From assembly GCA_006503535.1 (NCBI GenBank), contig QYRS01000005.1, forward strand, positions 2,046,001 to 2,110,000: a stretch of DNA of 64,000 nucleotides, given 5' to 3'. The notes under the pieces are model-generated. The model made no database searches and was not told the DNA's origin. It was given only the letters and a program-made list of their open reading frames with translations. This document shows, in pieces, positions 11,601 through 25,000 of this stretch. Both the position numbers and the translations under genes were made by a program. The first letter of the stretch is position 1. Every line of letters starts with the position of its first letter. This DNA comes from Arthrinium phaeospermum (lineage: Eukaryota > Ascomycota > Sordariomycetes > Amphisphaeriales > Apiosporaceae).

Positions 11601-12830
11601 GCCTTCTTTGGCCTGCCAGCTTGCTTGTTTCGCTCGACTTGAGTTTGTTTGGTTTCTGTCCCTCTCTCAAAGTCAAGCCTTTGCCAAATCGACGAGTGGT
11701 CGGTTAGGGTTGCTTAGCAGCGGCTTGGTCTGCTTCTTATCTCTTGTCGTCCACTTGGCTAACCAGTCCTCTGCAAGCAAAAAGGACGGAAGCGGCGGCA
11801 GAGGAAGTGAATAGGAGGGGGAGAGAAGCGGGAAAGACAGCAGGAAGGAGGCTGAGAGAAGGTACAATATAAGACACGGCACACGCACGCCGAGCGCGCA
11901 CACACACGGCCGGCTAGCTACCTCAAAACAGCTCGGCATAATCAATAATCTTCTGTTTAGACACGGCGCCAAGTCTCGGCTGATAGTCGTACTGGGCTCA
12001 GCTGGAGACTGGAGTGCCTAGTCCACCCGTTATCAGTCACCGAGGAAGTTGCCGCGGGTGCGAAATCTACCCAGTGGCATGGTATTGCAAGGTAGGTGCA
12101 GGTAAACGGGCACCCGTACTTGCAGCATGTCTCTCGACTCCGCCTAACAACAGATTGCCCCAGACCTTTGTCGGGCGGACCATGCCCCTTCCAGGATAGG
12201 TTGACAAGGACGCCTGCCAATGCCCAGATTCCACCCGGCGTGAGCTTCTACATCGAGCAAGGCGTTTTCTTCCCTTGCGTGACCCTATCGTCGAGCATGA
12301 AGTATGCCAAGGTCCGCCAAGGCCCGCCAAGCCAGCTAGAGCTCCGCAGTGCATGTCGCTGGCCAATCGCCGTCGGTGCGGATATCGCAATAGAGATAGT
12401 AAGTAGTACAGTCAGTACTCCGTACGACAATTACCCTCCCATTACCAAACCCCAGCTTGTCACCATGTTGTAATCGCTTTACTCTCTGCTCTACATTCCT
12501 CGTTAGGCCTAATGGGCTTTCGGGCTGGCTGATTTTCTTCCGCACATTTCACAATGGAATGGTAGTAGTGCCATGTAAGCTTATTTTAGTTTTGGTCTCT
12601 TCGACAACGAAATCTTGCTTGCACTCAAGTAAATCCCCGTCAACATCATTATTTGTCCGGAGAAGCCCGAAGAAGCAACGCCAATGCGCATCATTAAGTC
12701 ACAAAACCATGTTCACCCATTTTCCTCGCTTGACTATGCGTGTACAAGCCTCAAATGACCCTTCTTCTTCTATGCAGGCTGGTGTCTAAGTGCTTTGGCA
12801 ACTTGCAGCATTTCTTCTCATCAAGGTAAG
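11601..12830. other. Intergenic: permease promoter/leader and NUP192 3' flank
   Basis: About 1.2 kb lies between two minus-strand genes. The part nearest 11600 should be the permease leader and promoter. Only short, unsupported frames are present. Confidence 0.5.
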
Positions 12831-15800
12831 CTAGTGGAAAATAATCGTACTAGGCTTCTGCTGTGTCTGAGTTGCACCCTCTTCGTACTATAGTGGTAGG
12901 ATTGTGTTAGCTTCTTTGCCAATAGGTAAGGTCGCGTGCCAGACAGGCGCCACGCGAATGCGGCTCTCCGGGGGAATGCGGGCGCAACTTACATCAATAA
13001 ACCCTGTCCTTAACATCAAGACCATGAATGCCTCGGCCAGTTCCTCAATCTTCTCCTCCAATTGGGCGTCAGTCTTACTGCCGCTAGCGCCAATGCCCTG
13101 AGACCTCTTCAGTACGTGAGTTACAAGCATTCTATGCTCGGTCAGGAAGCGTCTGCCCTGCAGCACATTGTGGGAACCCCGGCTGACAATGGCAGCCCCA
13201 ATAATGCGCATGACCTGGACCAGGAGGGTATAGTGGTTCTCCAGCACCCGTGCATCCGACGAGTTGACTTGCAGTTCAGGGTCTGCAGAAAACAGCCCCG
13301 ACTGATCAATAGCCCGGAACAGGTTGCTGTGCAGGACATGCTTGGCGCCGTCACGTGTCTGGCAAAGTTGGAGTAAGAGCGCCAACTTCGCGTTCTCGTA
13401 CATTTTCAGCTCTTGGTTTCCTATATTACGTGTTAGCTCGCGGTTCCGGACTGTAGGTGGCTTAAACGATTACGTACCGGAACGATGGATTTCTACCCAA
13501 TCGTCCATGACATTGCGTAACGAGTCGACGAGAACACCAATGAAGTTGAGGCGGTTCAACATCTCCACAATGTAGTTGTCGCATTCGTGCTTGCCAAGGT
13601 TGACCAGGGCGCCTAGCAACACTAATGCCGCTGTTTGGCAGCCCGAGTTGCCGCTATAGGCATCATCGCAGATCACATTGATGAGTCTCTCACCGTAGGC
13701 CTGTATGGATTTTGCTGCATCCTGGTTGCCGGAAAGTATATCCTTTCCGTGGTCCACAAGTGTCGTGATATATCGGAAACATATGCTGTAGTAGACTGTC
13801 CGTAGCTCCGGAGTCCCTGTCCATTTTGCTATGGCATCGAGGCATATCTGTAGGAGCTGGAACAGTTTGTCGCTGACCAGGCTTCCAATGGCCCGACTTT
13901 GCTTGTCGTTGTGTGCAATTGATGTGAAATCTAACGTGAAGAGCAAAACCTTTGCCAGGCTTGCCAACTCGTAAGCAGCTTCCGGGAGTTCAGAACCGTA
14001 GAGCTCCAGACTGGGTAAAATGGCTTGCAGAGTCTGCAGGATGAACGACACTCGATTCGTGCCCTTCAGGTCATTCGATTCCGCCATGACCATTAGCAGT
14101 TTGGTCCAAGCTTGGAGGACTTTGTGGTTATACAACTTGACCTGCTTGAAGCGGTTGAGCCAGGCTACATATGTTTGTACCACGGCTTCTTCTGCTTCGA
14201 TCGGGGCGAGTTCTTGCTGAGGTACCACCTGGCCCGAAAGACGCGTCTGGTTTCGCTTCAAAAGTAAGATCTCTTTCACCTTGCCGAGGCTGTATGACTG
14301 GTTTCCATCTTCGTCATCTTCGATGCAAGGACGCAAGTCAAGGTCCGCATAAGCTGATAGCACCGGGGCGGGGGCATAAAAGTCGTCTTCTTTCGAAAGA
14401 ACGTCGTTGAAGTCGAAAACTGAAGGAACTTGGAAGGTCTCGCCATTATCCATCGGGATTTGTCCGCCCAAAGCGTCGAAAATCCGGCGCTTCAAAGCAG
14501 GGAGATGGCTTTGGGCCACGCTGCAAAGCTCGTACGCAATGTACTCCAAAGCCATTGCTCGCATTGAGAGATAGTCCACATAGCCCGGTGCTCCTGGCAG
14601 CACTAAAAAATCCGCACCAAGAGATGTTTCTGTGCCATCCCAGATAGCGTCGGGTTGAACCACGAACCCTGCTATTAGCAGATGGAAAAGAAGCTCGTTG
14701 GCTCTAAGCTGCTCAAGAGCAAAACTGGCGGACAAGCGGGAGCTCCAGAGAGCCTGGAGAACCTTCAAAGCTTTGTGTTTCAAGCTGATAAGCCAGCCTT
14801 GCATACCATCCTCATCATTAATAGGCACTTCGGTAACAATACCCACCAAATGATGGAACAACGAGGCCCCCTGGTCGAATGCGCTGTCAGGCCTGATACT
14901 TAACGATTCAACCCCACAACTAAACCCGAGAAGAAGATGAGCCACGGTTGGTCGGCCTGGATTGGCGCGTATAGTTGAGGAGAGGAAATCGAGTATGAAC
15001 ATCTTGCTTTGGTAGTTTGACGCCTCGCTTTTCTGGAAATGGTCGAACGGTACATCCAACTCTGCCATGAATGAACCTGCAATGGTATCAGCGTCGCCAT
15101 TCTCTTCGAGGGCTACAATGGCTATGTTGCGGCGGATCTGGCGGCCAGGGCCCATTTGCCACGCTGAAATGATCCTTTGCGAAGTTGAAATCTTTTCTAG
15201 CAACTTCAAGCTTGCATTGGTAAGATCAGAATTGCCAAGACCACAATAATGTCCGAGATCAGAGACGATGTTTAGATTCGTCATGATGCCATCCTCAATG
15301 GTAGCGAAGGCTGCGTTGGACGATGGAATCGCCAATGATCGGCTCGAGTGCTTATCCTGTGGCTTGACGACAGACCGGACCACGTCAAGATAAGTCGCTT
15401 GGAGGTCCAGCACCTTGAGGATAACTTCTATGCCACGTAAGATGCTCAGCATAAGAGGAGAGTCAGGCGCAGCCTTGCCAATGTCATCAGAGTCCTGGTG
15501 AATGGTACTCATCAGAGCCTTGATGAAGTGACTGTCATACATCCATTCCATGACCCGCGCAAACGGGTGCAATGTGACATACGTTCTAAGATCTGAAGTC
15601 GATATAGCGGCATCAACCGGAATATTGGTCTCGTTGCCAAACACGATTAGATCTTCATTGAAAGTCGAGAGACACGTCAGTGCGAGTTCGAGGCATTCAT
15701 ATCGCAATATCCTCTGTTGAACCACATCCGAATTTTCTTGCGACTTGACCCCAAACACATGACCGAGAGAGTAATCGATGTATGGCTCGACCCCGGCGCG

Positions 15801-18152
15801 TGTCCGGAATGTTGCACCAAGGTCTTCCGGGAATGGCAAGGTGTCATTTAGGTACTCGTAACCATCTGGTAGACGCAGTAGACCACCAAGAAGCTGCATG
15901 AACGACAGAACCTCCTCAAAGCGAGGGCTCATATCTTCAAACATGGCTTCCATAAAGTACGATGGTACCGAAGCATTTGATGACGGAGATTGTGCCTTAA
16001 GCATCGAGGGCGACATGAAATATCCGCTCAAACACGAATCGAGATACTCCCACATCTGCCTGCTTTCTAACAGCGTTTTCCGGCTCATGAGGGCATTCAC
16101 GACCTGGAAGGCGCAGGCCCTGAGTCGGAACGAAACGGGGCTGCTGATAAGTTGGAACAGTAACTCCAGTAACTTGGGCTTCTCTGACTCCAGCAGAAAC
16201 ATCCGCGCTGGTTCACTCTGGCGAGCAAGTGTCGTCATCAGTCGCAAGTAGCATTCGAGCATCATGTAGAATTCAGGCTCTGTCTCCGCCTGCTCATCGT
16301 GATATTTCCCGGCCTTGAACGCCTGGTTTTGCGTCGTCGTCGTCGGCTTCTCTCGGATCTTGTGCGTGTAAAATTCCAGCTCCTTGAGAATCTGAGACCA
16401 GCTGAGCGAGGAACTTTTCCTCATCTTGCCAGTAGCATGATGCGCGTCATCCAGAAGGAATTCATGAGCTGCTGTTGCACATTCGGCATCTTCGGACAAA
16501 GATAGAAGCATCTCGCAGAAGGCGCTTACTAACGGGGTAGATGCTCTTCGAGAAGCCCATTGCAAGAATCCTGCGAGGTTACTATCAGGATCCGCCCAGA
16601 ATTCGCCTGCTGCATCGGGGCGACCTTCGTAAGCGTAGGCAATGATCAGAAGGAACCTTTCCAAATCCAAGTCCTGTTCTTGCCCAAGCTTCATCTGACG
16701 CTGCTCGTCCTCCTCCGTGCGAAGCTTCCGGAGAATGTCGGGCAGGTTCGATATCGAGGCATCCACGAATACTTCAATCTGCGTCGCGAGGCACGTTTGG
16801 AATACCTCAGAGAAAGGAACTGTGTCAGCTGGAAGGGAAGGTGATTTCCTCTGCAGCCACTGTCGGATGCCGACCCGAGCAGGATCTTGCCAGTCGGAAG
16901 ACTTCACGTCAGCCGTCACTGCAAGGATCATGTCAAGGGCCCCGTCTTTCAGGGACTCCATGAAAAGCTTTGATCTTTGCGTTTCTTCTCTGTCGATAAC
17001 ATCAACTGGTAAGCCGGCGCTGTGGGTGGCATCAACATACCACCCACTGTACTCAGCAAGCCACCAGGCCTTGACAGCAGCTTGGAGACACACGAATGAT
17101 CGGGAATCATCTTCTGACGTTTGACACACAATGTCATTAAGCTGTCTAGCAGTAGTCAAGTCGCCATTGCCTTCTGTAGAACCAAAAACGCTAATGTATG
17201 CGCCCAGAACGGGGAAAAGGTGAACTATTATTACGTGTCAGGGGTGTTCTCTGCAGCTTGGAGTAAGAGTCTTCTGGGGCGTACCTGTTGAATAGTCGTA
17301 CCGATCGATCTTTCTCAAGGCCCCTATAAATTCGGTAAAGTCTTGTGTAGTGCCCACTCGTCGATCAATGCAGTGGCAGGCGATCACCGCCAGTAGCTCG
17401 TGCTGCTGGACAAGGCTGTATCGTGAGTATTCAATCATCTCACGGAATTCATCCTGGCCAGCGCTTCCGAGGACCTGAGCTCCAACAACCGTATCATATA
17501 TCTTTTGGAGCCAGGCTCGGATGTCGCGCATTGCCGCCATACAACGCGGTAGGAGTTTTGGTGTCTTCGTCGAGGGCCCAACCCCGACAATCAGGTCGTC
17601 AACATTAGAGCCTAACCAGTCCTCAATTTCCTCGGGAACCTCCCCGAGCCTAGACAGATCTAGTAGAAGTCGGGTAATATTAAGGACAAACATTCGTTGG
17701 CGGTGAAATCGGATGATGGCGCATAATCGTCGGGATCGTCCGTTTGTCGCTTCGTCCTTCTCCGAATCCAATAGAAGTTGGGCGGCCTCCAATTCGTCTA
17801 GGTCGAGCTCGTCGGCAACCTGAAGTACCATCTCCTGGAAAAGTGCGTTGAAGGCGTACTCCGTCCCGTGGATCTCGACCTGGCCTAGATTTTACCATGC
17901 ATCAGCCAAAGCTTCAATATGCTCCTTCTTTGAAGAATTAAAAGACCTACCTGATAGAATTCCATCGCGGCTGGCTTTGCTTCTGCCTGGCTTGTCCAAC
18001 AGCCCTTTGAATATGCCCCCCAACTCTTCAAGCGACGGACCAATTAACTGTGGCAGGTCGAGCCGCTCCTCCTTCGGACGTCCTTGCAAGGACAACAAAT
18101 TTCTCTGGAAAGCATCTAGGGCTTCCAACAGCCCGCGGCCGGTATCAGCCAT
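12831..18152 (-). CDS. NUP192: Nucleoporin NUP192 (NUP205 orthologue)
   Basis: Large alpha-solenoid scaffold of the nuclear pore inner ring that binds NIC96, NUP53 and NUP145N. Five exons: 18152-17951, 17884-17285, 17224-13478, 13420-12993 and 12887-12831. Introns are 66, 60, 57 and 105 bp, all GT-AG. The sum is 5034 nt, giving 1677 residues with no internal stop, close to the usual size of about 1700-1750. The N-terminus (ALDAFQRNLLSLQGRPKEER), then GQVEIHGTEYAFNALFQEMV across the first junction, and the long helical body match the NUP192/205 family. No FG repeats or membrane segments are seen, as expected for a scaffold nucleoporin. The last exon is tiny (18 residues plus stop). The start is the first ATG in the frame. 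Confidence 0.92.
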
Positions 18153-19084
18153 TGTCGGGTGCGGCTTCTTATTGTAACATGGCGCAGTCGCCCAGGTCGG
18201 AAGAGAGCTGCCCCTCTGGAGTCAGTGGCGCCGGGTGTTCGTCGCGATCTCGCAGCGAACCGTGGATTAGTTCGGAGTCCGCAGGGTCGGGTCTCGAGTA
18301 GCGGTCGGATAATCGTACAGAAGGGTGCTGATGATGTGTTTGCCGTTTTGTTTTTCGTTGGTTGCGTAGTAGGCCGAGCAGTGACGCAGGTTTCACCAGG
18401 GAAGGAAATAGACGTGTTGAAGCTATGGTCAGTTCTTCGTTGCGCCAGGTGATGATTGGCTCAATAAATTTTTGGCAGGGGTCAAGCTGTCTAGCGCAGC
18501 TCTTTCCGCCCGAAAGTCAACAAAGCCGCTACTTCATTGGGAAGGTGGTGAGGGTTCTGCCGCGATTGCCCAGCAATGCAACGGGCAATTGCAGTCCTAG
18601 AGAGCTGAAACTGGGCCTTGAGGTTACTTAAGTCGGTAGTTGGGCTTAATAAAGCGATCAGCAGATAGAAGGTTCGCCTGGCAGTTAAATGATACAGGAG
18701 GCGGTATGCTTCAGCTTATACCATCTATTTTCCAATCCAATATATACCAGGTCCATGTATCAGCAAGGGCAGCCCAAAGCCTAAAAAGCTTACGCCTCAA
18801 ACTTGAGCTGGAGCCTTATTGACAACCTGATGAGTCTCTTTTGCCAAGCATAGGATCTTCTCACTTACGTCTTCGGTCAGTGGCTGCTGCCAACCAACAA
18901 ACATCAACTTACTTACTGGAGGCCCAAGTGAAGAAAATGTGCATAGCCTTCTTTGATACCTACATCTGCACTACTCCTCTTATCTGCGCCGGAAGGAACC
19001 TTAAGTATTGATTGCCAATGATGCAATGCAGCATCCCGAAACAATTGGTCTCGTTCTTTTCCAGTTGTTTTGAAGCAGGTCATT
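18153..19084. promoter_or_regulatory. Divergent promoter between NUP192 and TEL1
   Basis: About 930 bp lie between the two opposite starts. No coding sequence was recognised, and the short frames here are unsupported. Confidence 0.5.
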
Positions 19085-22000
19085 ATGGCCCCGTCCACTA
19101 GGGTCAGGGGAGAAAGCATAGAAGATGTGAGGCGTGAGTTACACATCCGTTTTTTTGTTGTGAGATTGGCTGCATATATGCTAACACCATGCGAACTAGA
19201 AACCATTGACAATGGAAACCTCAAAGATCGCCAAGCAGCTCTGGATGGTGAGTTGGTTCTGAAAGGCGGAAATTGTCTAAAGGGGACGCACTCATTGACG
19301 AACGTGTAGATCTCATCTTCTTCTTCAGTAAGAAGACCAAGGCTGCAGACTTGTAGGTCCCATGAGCCCACAAGACATTCGACTACTGACCAAAGTAGAT
19401 CTGCTCTCAACGACAAGCACTATCATCAGATCCTGGACACCCTTTTTCGATGTTCCCTCTCCGAGAAGCAGTCTTTTCTAGGGGCCAAAAAGTCCGCTCG
19501 AGGGAATGCTCCGGCAAAGCTGGCAAAATGTGCAGAAGCCCTACGAGTTGTCATTGAGTCTGGGGCTTCCAGACTCAAGAGGAAGACCCTAGTAGCAATC
19601 ATCGACCACATTACTCAGACACTCCCTGGTCCCGATGAAGGCCTGGTAGAGCCTCTCCTACATGGGTACATCAAGGCCCTAATGGCTCTGCTAAGCCATC
19701 CGACCAACGTGGAACTCCTGGCGACGTACGACGCCGAAGGCTGGTATGACTGCGTCGACTTCAGCTTGCAAACCATCACACGCTATATAGACGTTGGGGA
19801 CGCCGTTTCCGACACATTCCGGTCATCACCAGCCCCCACCGGGCAGACCTTCTCCATGACTTTCTCGACTCCGCGGTCCAGTGCGATATCGTCACAACAA
19901 CGCGGCAGTAACCACTTGGAAAAGAGTCGACTCCATGACCTTCTAAACTGCCTGTTGTCGTTGATATCGGCAGCCAATGCACCGCTACAAAAGCGGGTAA
20001 AAGACATATCGTCCATCGGTATCCAAGTACTCAAGCTGCCCTCGTCTGGTGTGGCTGCGAGCCTTCAGGTTGCCTTCTCCGTTATCAATGTAGCTCTGAG
20101 TTATGCTCAAACGGACGACATCGAATATGCAGGGTTGATGACAATTGAGTTGGTCCCCCTTATCGGCCACTGGTGGCAAGCTAAAATCGCTTCAAAAGAT
20201 GATGCTCTGCTCAATAACCTGCAAGTCGAGATGCTCAAGGCGCTATATAGCATGCATATGCAGCTGGAGAGTTTGGTGCAGAAAAACACCCCGGGGATTG
20301 TTTCCAAGGTCGAAGAGTTGTGTGACTTGCTTTGGTCGGCATACACCCGCAGAGATAGTCGCAGTCAGCTACAGCAGGATGATTTGTCCTATTCAGCAGT
20401 TCCCCGGCATCAACACTCTTTGGCCACTCATGTGTTCGGTCTCCGTCTCCATAATGTCGAGGCGGAAAGAAGATGGGCTGTCGTACATACCCTATCACTC
20501 ATGGAAGCCACACTGTGGAGGGCTTCGTCTTTGACGCACTCCCGAGGAGATGAGGATGAACAAGAGCAGCCACGAAAAAAGCGCCGTATGGCATCAGGCT
20601 ATAGTCGACTTAGGCAGAGACTACTTTCTCCCGATGCCAATGTGCAGCTCGCTGCTTTGCAGGTCATTCCCTTTTTCGTTGCAAACGTTCGGGTCACTGA
20701 GGCTTTCATGGTTGAATCCCTGTCATCCTTAACTAATCTGACAGCTCATAAAAACGCAAACGTTTCGGCGTGGGCCATGATTGCTACTGCGAGGTAAGTT
20801 CGCATATACTGGCATACGTATGGAGGAACCATCTAACGTGGAATAGTCTTGCTCGAACTGAACAGGCCCAATGGGAGTCCTTGGCCGCATCATGGAAGCA
20901 GTTGTGGTTCATCGCGTCTCGCAACTTAAGCATCCAAGGAACGTGCCGTGCTGCTTGCCTTCTACTCAACATGATACTGTCTCGCGACCTGGTACAATTC
21001 CACGACATTTCGGATGATGTTCACAATATTGTGACAGCAGCGGACGTCAGCGGTCCTGCTATCTTGGTAGACTCCTCCATTGTGCTGATGACTAAGTTTC
21101 TTCAACTTAGAAACCACCATTTGCCAAGTGCCAGCTTCTCAACATGCAGCCATGTAGTGCGTTGGCTTTTCTTCAGATGGGACCCAGGTGAGCTTTTCTG
21201 CGAGATGATATTGCGGGAACAAAAGCGCTAACCTTCGCAGCCGATCCGATATTCACATCGTTCTATTCTACCCTCGTGGAGCCAATCGACATCATTAATC
21301 TACTCCGAGCCACTTGCGGCGTTCCTCCTATGATTCTTACTTGCTTGCCTCAAGCTATAGTTGGACCGCTTGGCGAGGCTTGGGGCCTTTTACAAGAGCG
21401 AAGAGACATGATTCGGTACCTTCTCCTGTTGTCAGATGATGACAATGCTACCTTTGAGGCGCAGAAGCTGCAGTATTTTGAAGCAGCCCCGACTTCCCGC
21501 GCCGTCGAGACGTCCGACACATATGCTGTCAGGAAGCTTATTGCAGAACTGCTCTACCCTAGATTCCAAGAGCTAGTATCATTATGTGCTACCTGGAATA
21601 CGCGTGGTGATGGTTCATCTCACATTTCCCCGGAAAAGTTGGAGAGCGTGCTAGGTTTCGTGACTGCTAGCTTTTTCTGTCTTCCTCTCCTGACAGAATC
21701 CCACGCCCAACAAACACAAAATCTAGAGGCATCACTATTCGAATTGTTGAAGAATACCTTGATTGCAGCTTCCCTATCTGCCGATAGTCGATTCTTGTAC
21801 GAAAGGGTATTGCGGATCGTACGGCCTTATATCCCCAGTTGTCGAGAGGGCGACATTAGCAGTTTTGCGAAAGAATCACCTCAAGCCCTTAACTTCTTTT
21901 CCAAACTCTCGGACGAATATCGGCAATTGGAGAAGCTGATGAGCGGGCATGACGAAGATGGGATGGACTTGGATGATGAGTTTGGTTCCCAAGAAAGCCG

Positions 22001-25000
22001 TTCAACAACCATGTCCAAGGGACATGAAATCTCACGACGGGAGACCGTTATGCTCGATGCGAACTCATTTCATACGGACACGAGACAAAGGCTACACCTC
22101 CTGAAAATCATTCGAGATGATCCGGGGCAGGTTGGGCTCGTTCCCCAGTTATTCCTCGATAGTTTTCTCGCGTTGTCGGACGAAGAACTCCTATTGAGTA
22201 AGCAACTTGGCCGCGAGTTACTGACTGGGGATGCTGTAATCAGTCCGGACGATCAGAAATTGCTTATCGAGCGATTTGGGACTATCATGGCAAGCAGCAC
22301 GTATTCCAGCTGTGAGACAGCACTTGCGCTGGTACTGGATGTCATTGAAGGGCTCATGCCGAGCTGGACTGACAAACGAAGTGGTATTTGCGAGGAGGTC
22401 GGCGACTTCTATCAGTTCTTTGTCAAGAGCGCTCTACCCAACAACCTCTTGTCGGACAGGATTCAAACAATTCTTGCACGTCTCCTGTTAAGCTTGACTA
22501 TGATCGACGAGAAGTATCCAGAGGCGCTAGGGAGTCCCAACACGATCCAATCCGTACTGGGTATACTGGAGCAGGGCTCAGTACCTGTCAAATTCTACAT
22601 CGCCAAAAGGCTCCCAGTGATATTCGGCCGCTTCGTACTCAAAGCACACGACGATGTTTTCGCTGAGTCTATACTGCATAATCTGCCCACGGAGCCCGAG
22701 TTCCCAGAAGGTATTTCTTTCCGACTTTTTGTGTTGGCAGAGCTGGCTCAAAACTGGCCTACTCTACTGCGTCGTTGTGTCTATCACATTTTCGAAACCG
22801 CCGGTCAAATTCACGAATCCGCAAAACATGCCAGCTACTGCCTTAGGAAGATTGCCACCTCACTTCAGCTTGAGAGTTCTCGAAATCTTTTCAAGTTGTT
22901 TGCGCCACAGCTGCTCTATACCTGGCTCAGCGAAGATTCGATTGAGAACATTCCCTTTGAGATATTTGGCTATATGAGCCTCGAGGAACTTCTCAAGCAT
23001 TCACAGTCGGAAGCGGCGGCCATAATGATGATGCGCGGCCATGACCAAGAGTTGGCGGCCCTCGCTAGGCATCTTGGCGTAGACCCTGTGCAGTTGGTGC
23101 AGAGGTCGTTTTCCAAAGTTTTGGCATGCGGCATCTCCAACGATCTAAGCACGCGCCAACCCGAAGGTGTGCAGAAGGCAGAAAGCCGGATTCGCAAACT
23201 CATGGGAAGAGAGTCGTATCTTGAAAATGTCTACATCAACTTTGCCGAAATCATCGCCCAGTTCTTCCTTCTCATCGATCAGGAAGGCCCAGTGGAAGTC
23301 TCCTGGTCCAAAGATGAAAGTCTTGTCTATGCCGCTGAAGCAATGGCTGCGATCAAAGAGTTCGGTCATTCAGAGGTCGAACTCGCTCCCAACCAGCAGC
23401 CCACATTCAAAGCCAAGCACTTGAGCAGAGAGCTGGCACTTCTTTGCAGCCGAACCGAGTACGAGTTGCAATCGCTGTGGACACCTGCGCTTGTTGTTTC
23501 TGTTGCAAGAACTCTGTTCAACTTGGTACACTCAGCACTTGGTCCCTTGCATACCTGTTCTGTAATCAGGAGAGTGCGCGTGCTGGTCTGCCTTGCTGGT
23601 TCGCATGCATGGGATCCATATCCTTTGCAGATGCTACTACAAACGCTACGGCCATTCCTAGTTGATCCAGAGTGTGCTGATGATTCCCTTGGGATGACAC
23701 AATATCTACTCGTACATGGACTACAGGCACTGACTGAGTCACCGTCATTTCTTGCTGGCTACGCTCTGTCAACCTTAGCTTCTCTCCGGGTCTTCCTGGA
23801 GTCCAGTCAAGCGAGTACCACCCAGGAAAGTCAATTCAAAGCGACAATGAACAAGGCCCAGAAGTTTCACTCGTGGTTCACAAAGTACTTGGAGCAGTAC
23901 CAATCGCCGCTGCTTGAACATGGGCAACAAACCGAGGCTTTCAAGGCCATAACGTATGCAGCCTCTCATGTCAGATCGTCGGGTAACGCCGAACGGGGAA
24001 CTCATGAGAGCAATCTGCTGCTCGAGATCTTGCGCGACGAGGGAAACAAAACCCAACTGCTTAGCGAAACGTCTCGAAAGATTGCTCTGGACATATTGTG
24101 CAAGGACTTCCGTATCCCCGACTCATTTAGGAGTGACGCCGTGAATTCAGATGACGACGCAATTGCCATCTCGACTGCCGTCTGGAGGAGCTCTTCCAAG
24201 GCACAATCGATAGGCGATGACTATCTGTCATGGGCCGCGCGCGTTGTTGGCAGAAGCTTCTCTGCTTCAGGGAATATCGATTTGACCCTCCTACGTGAGT
24301 CGCATTTGACAGATTACCTTCAGAGGTCATCTAATGGGGATAGTTCCGAACAAGGTCTGTTGAATTTGATGCAGTCTCTTACTGGGGATATTCACTGCTT
24401 CACTGCTGGCATTGTAGAGTCTTCTCTGCGGACTATCGTGTCAGAGGCTGCGGCACAGGAAGACAATGAGTTGCTGGAGGCGTGTGGGAGAGTGCTATCA
24501 CAGGAACTCCTGTCAGCTTCAGATTGGCTGCCCTACCGAACGCCCCCTTCGGACAATAGTCCCGCAGAAGCTCGCCCAGACAGTGTTGTGTTTTCTCCAG
24601 AAGCGCTGGAAGACACTGCGTGGGCACAACATGTGACAATCCATCTTATCCAGTCAGTTCCTGGCAGCATCATCTTGGATGCCATGCCCCAGGTTCTAGA
24701 GCATGTTCAAAACTTTGCGGAAGCAGCATTCCCCTTTATCATTCATTTGGTACTCCTTGCAGAGCACGGCCAGCGACAATCTGCAAAAAAGTCCTTCTCT
24801 GCAGCCTTGAGGGAATGGCTTAAGCTGACCTCGTCCAAAGTCAAGGACAATCTGAGTCTCATCATCAACATGCTCCTCTTCCTCAGAACTCAGAAGTATC
24901 CTGGCGAAAGCTCGATAGCCGACCGCTCGCAGTGGTTAGATATTGATCTCTCGGATGTGGCTTCGGCTGCCGCACGTTGTGGTATGCACAAGACAGCTCT

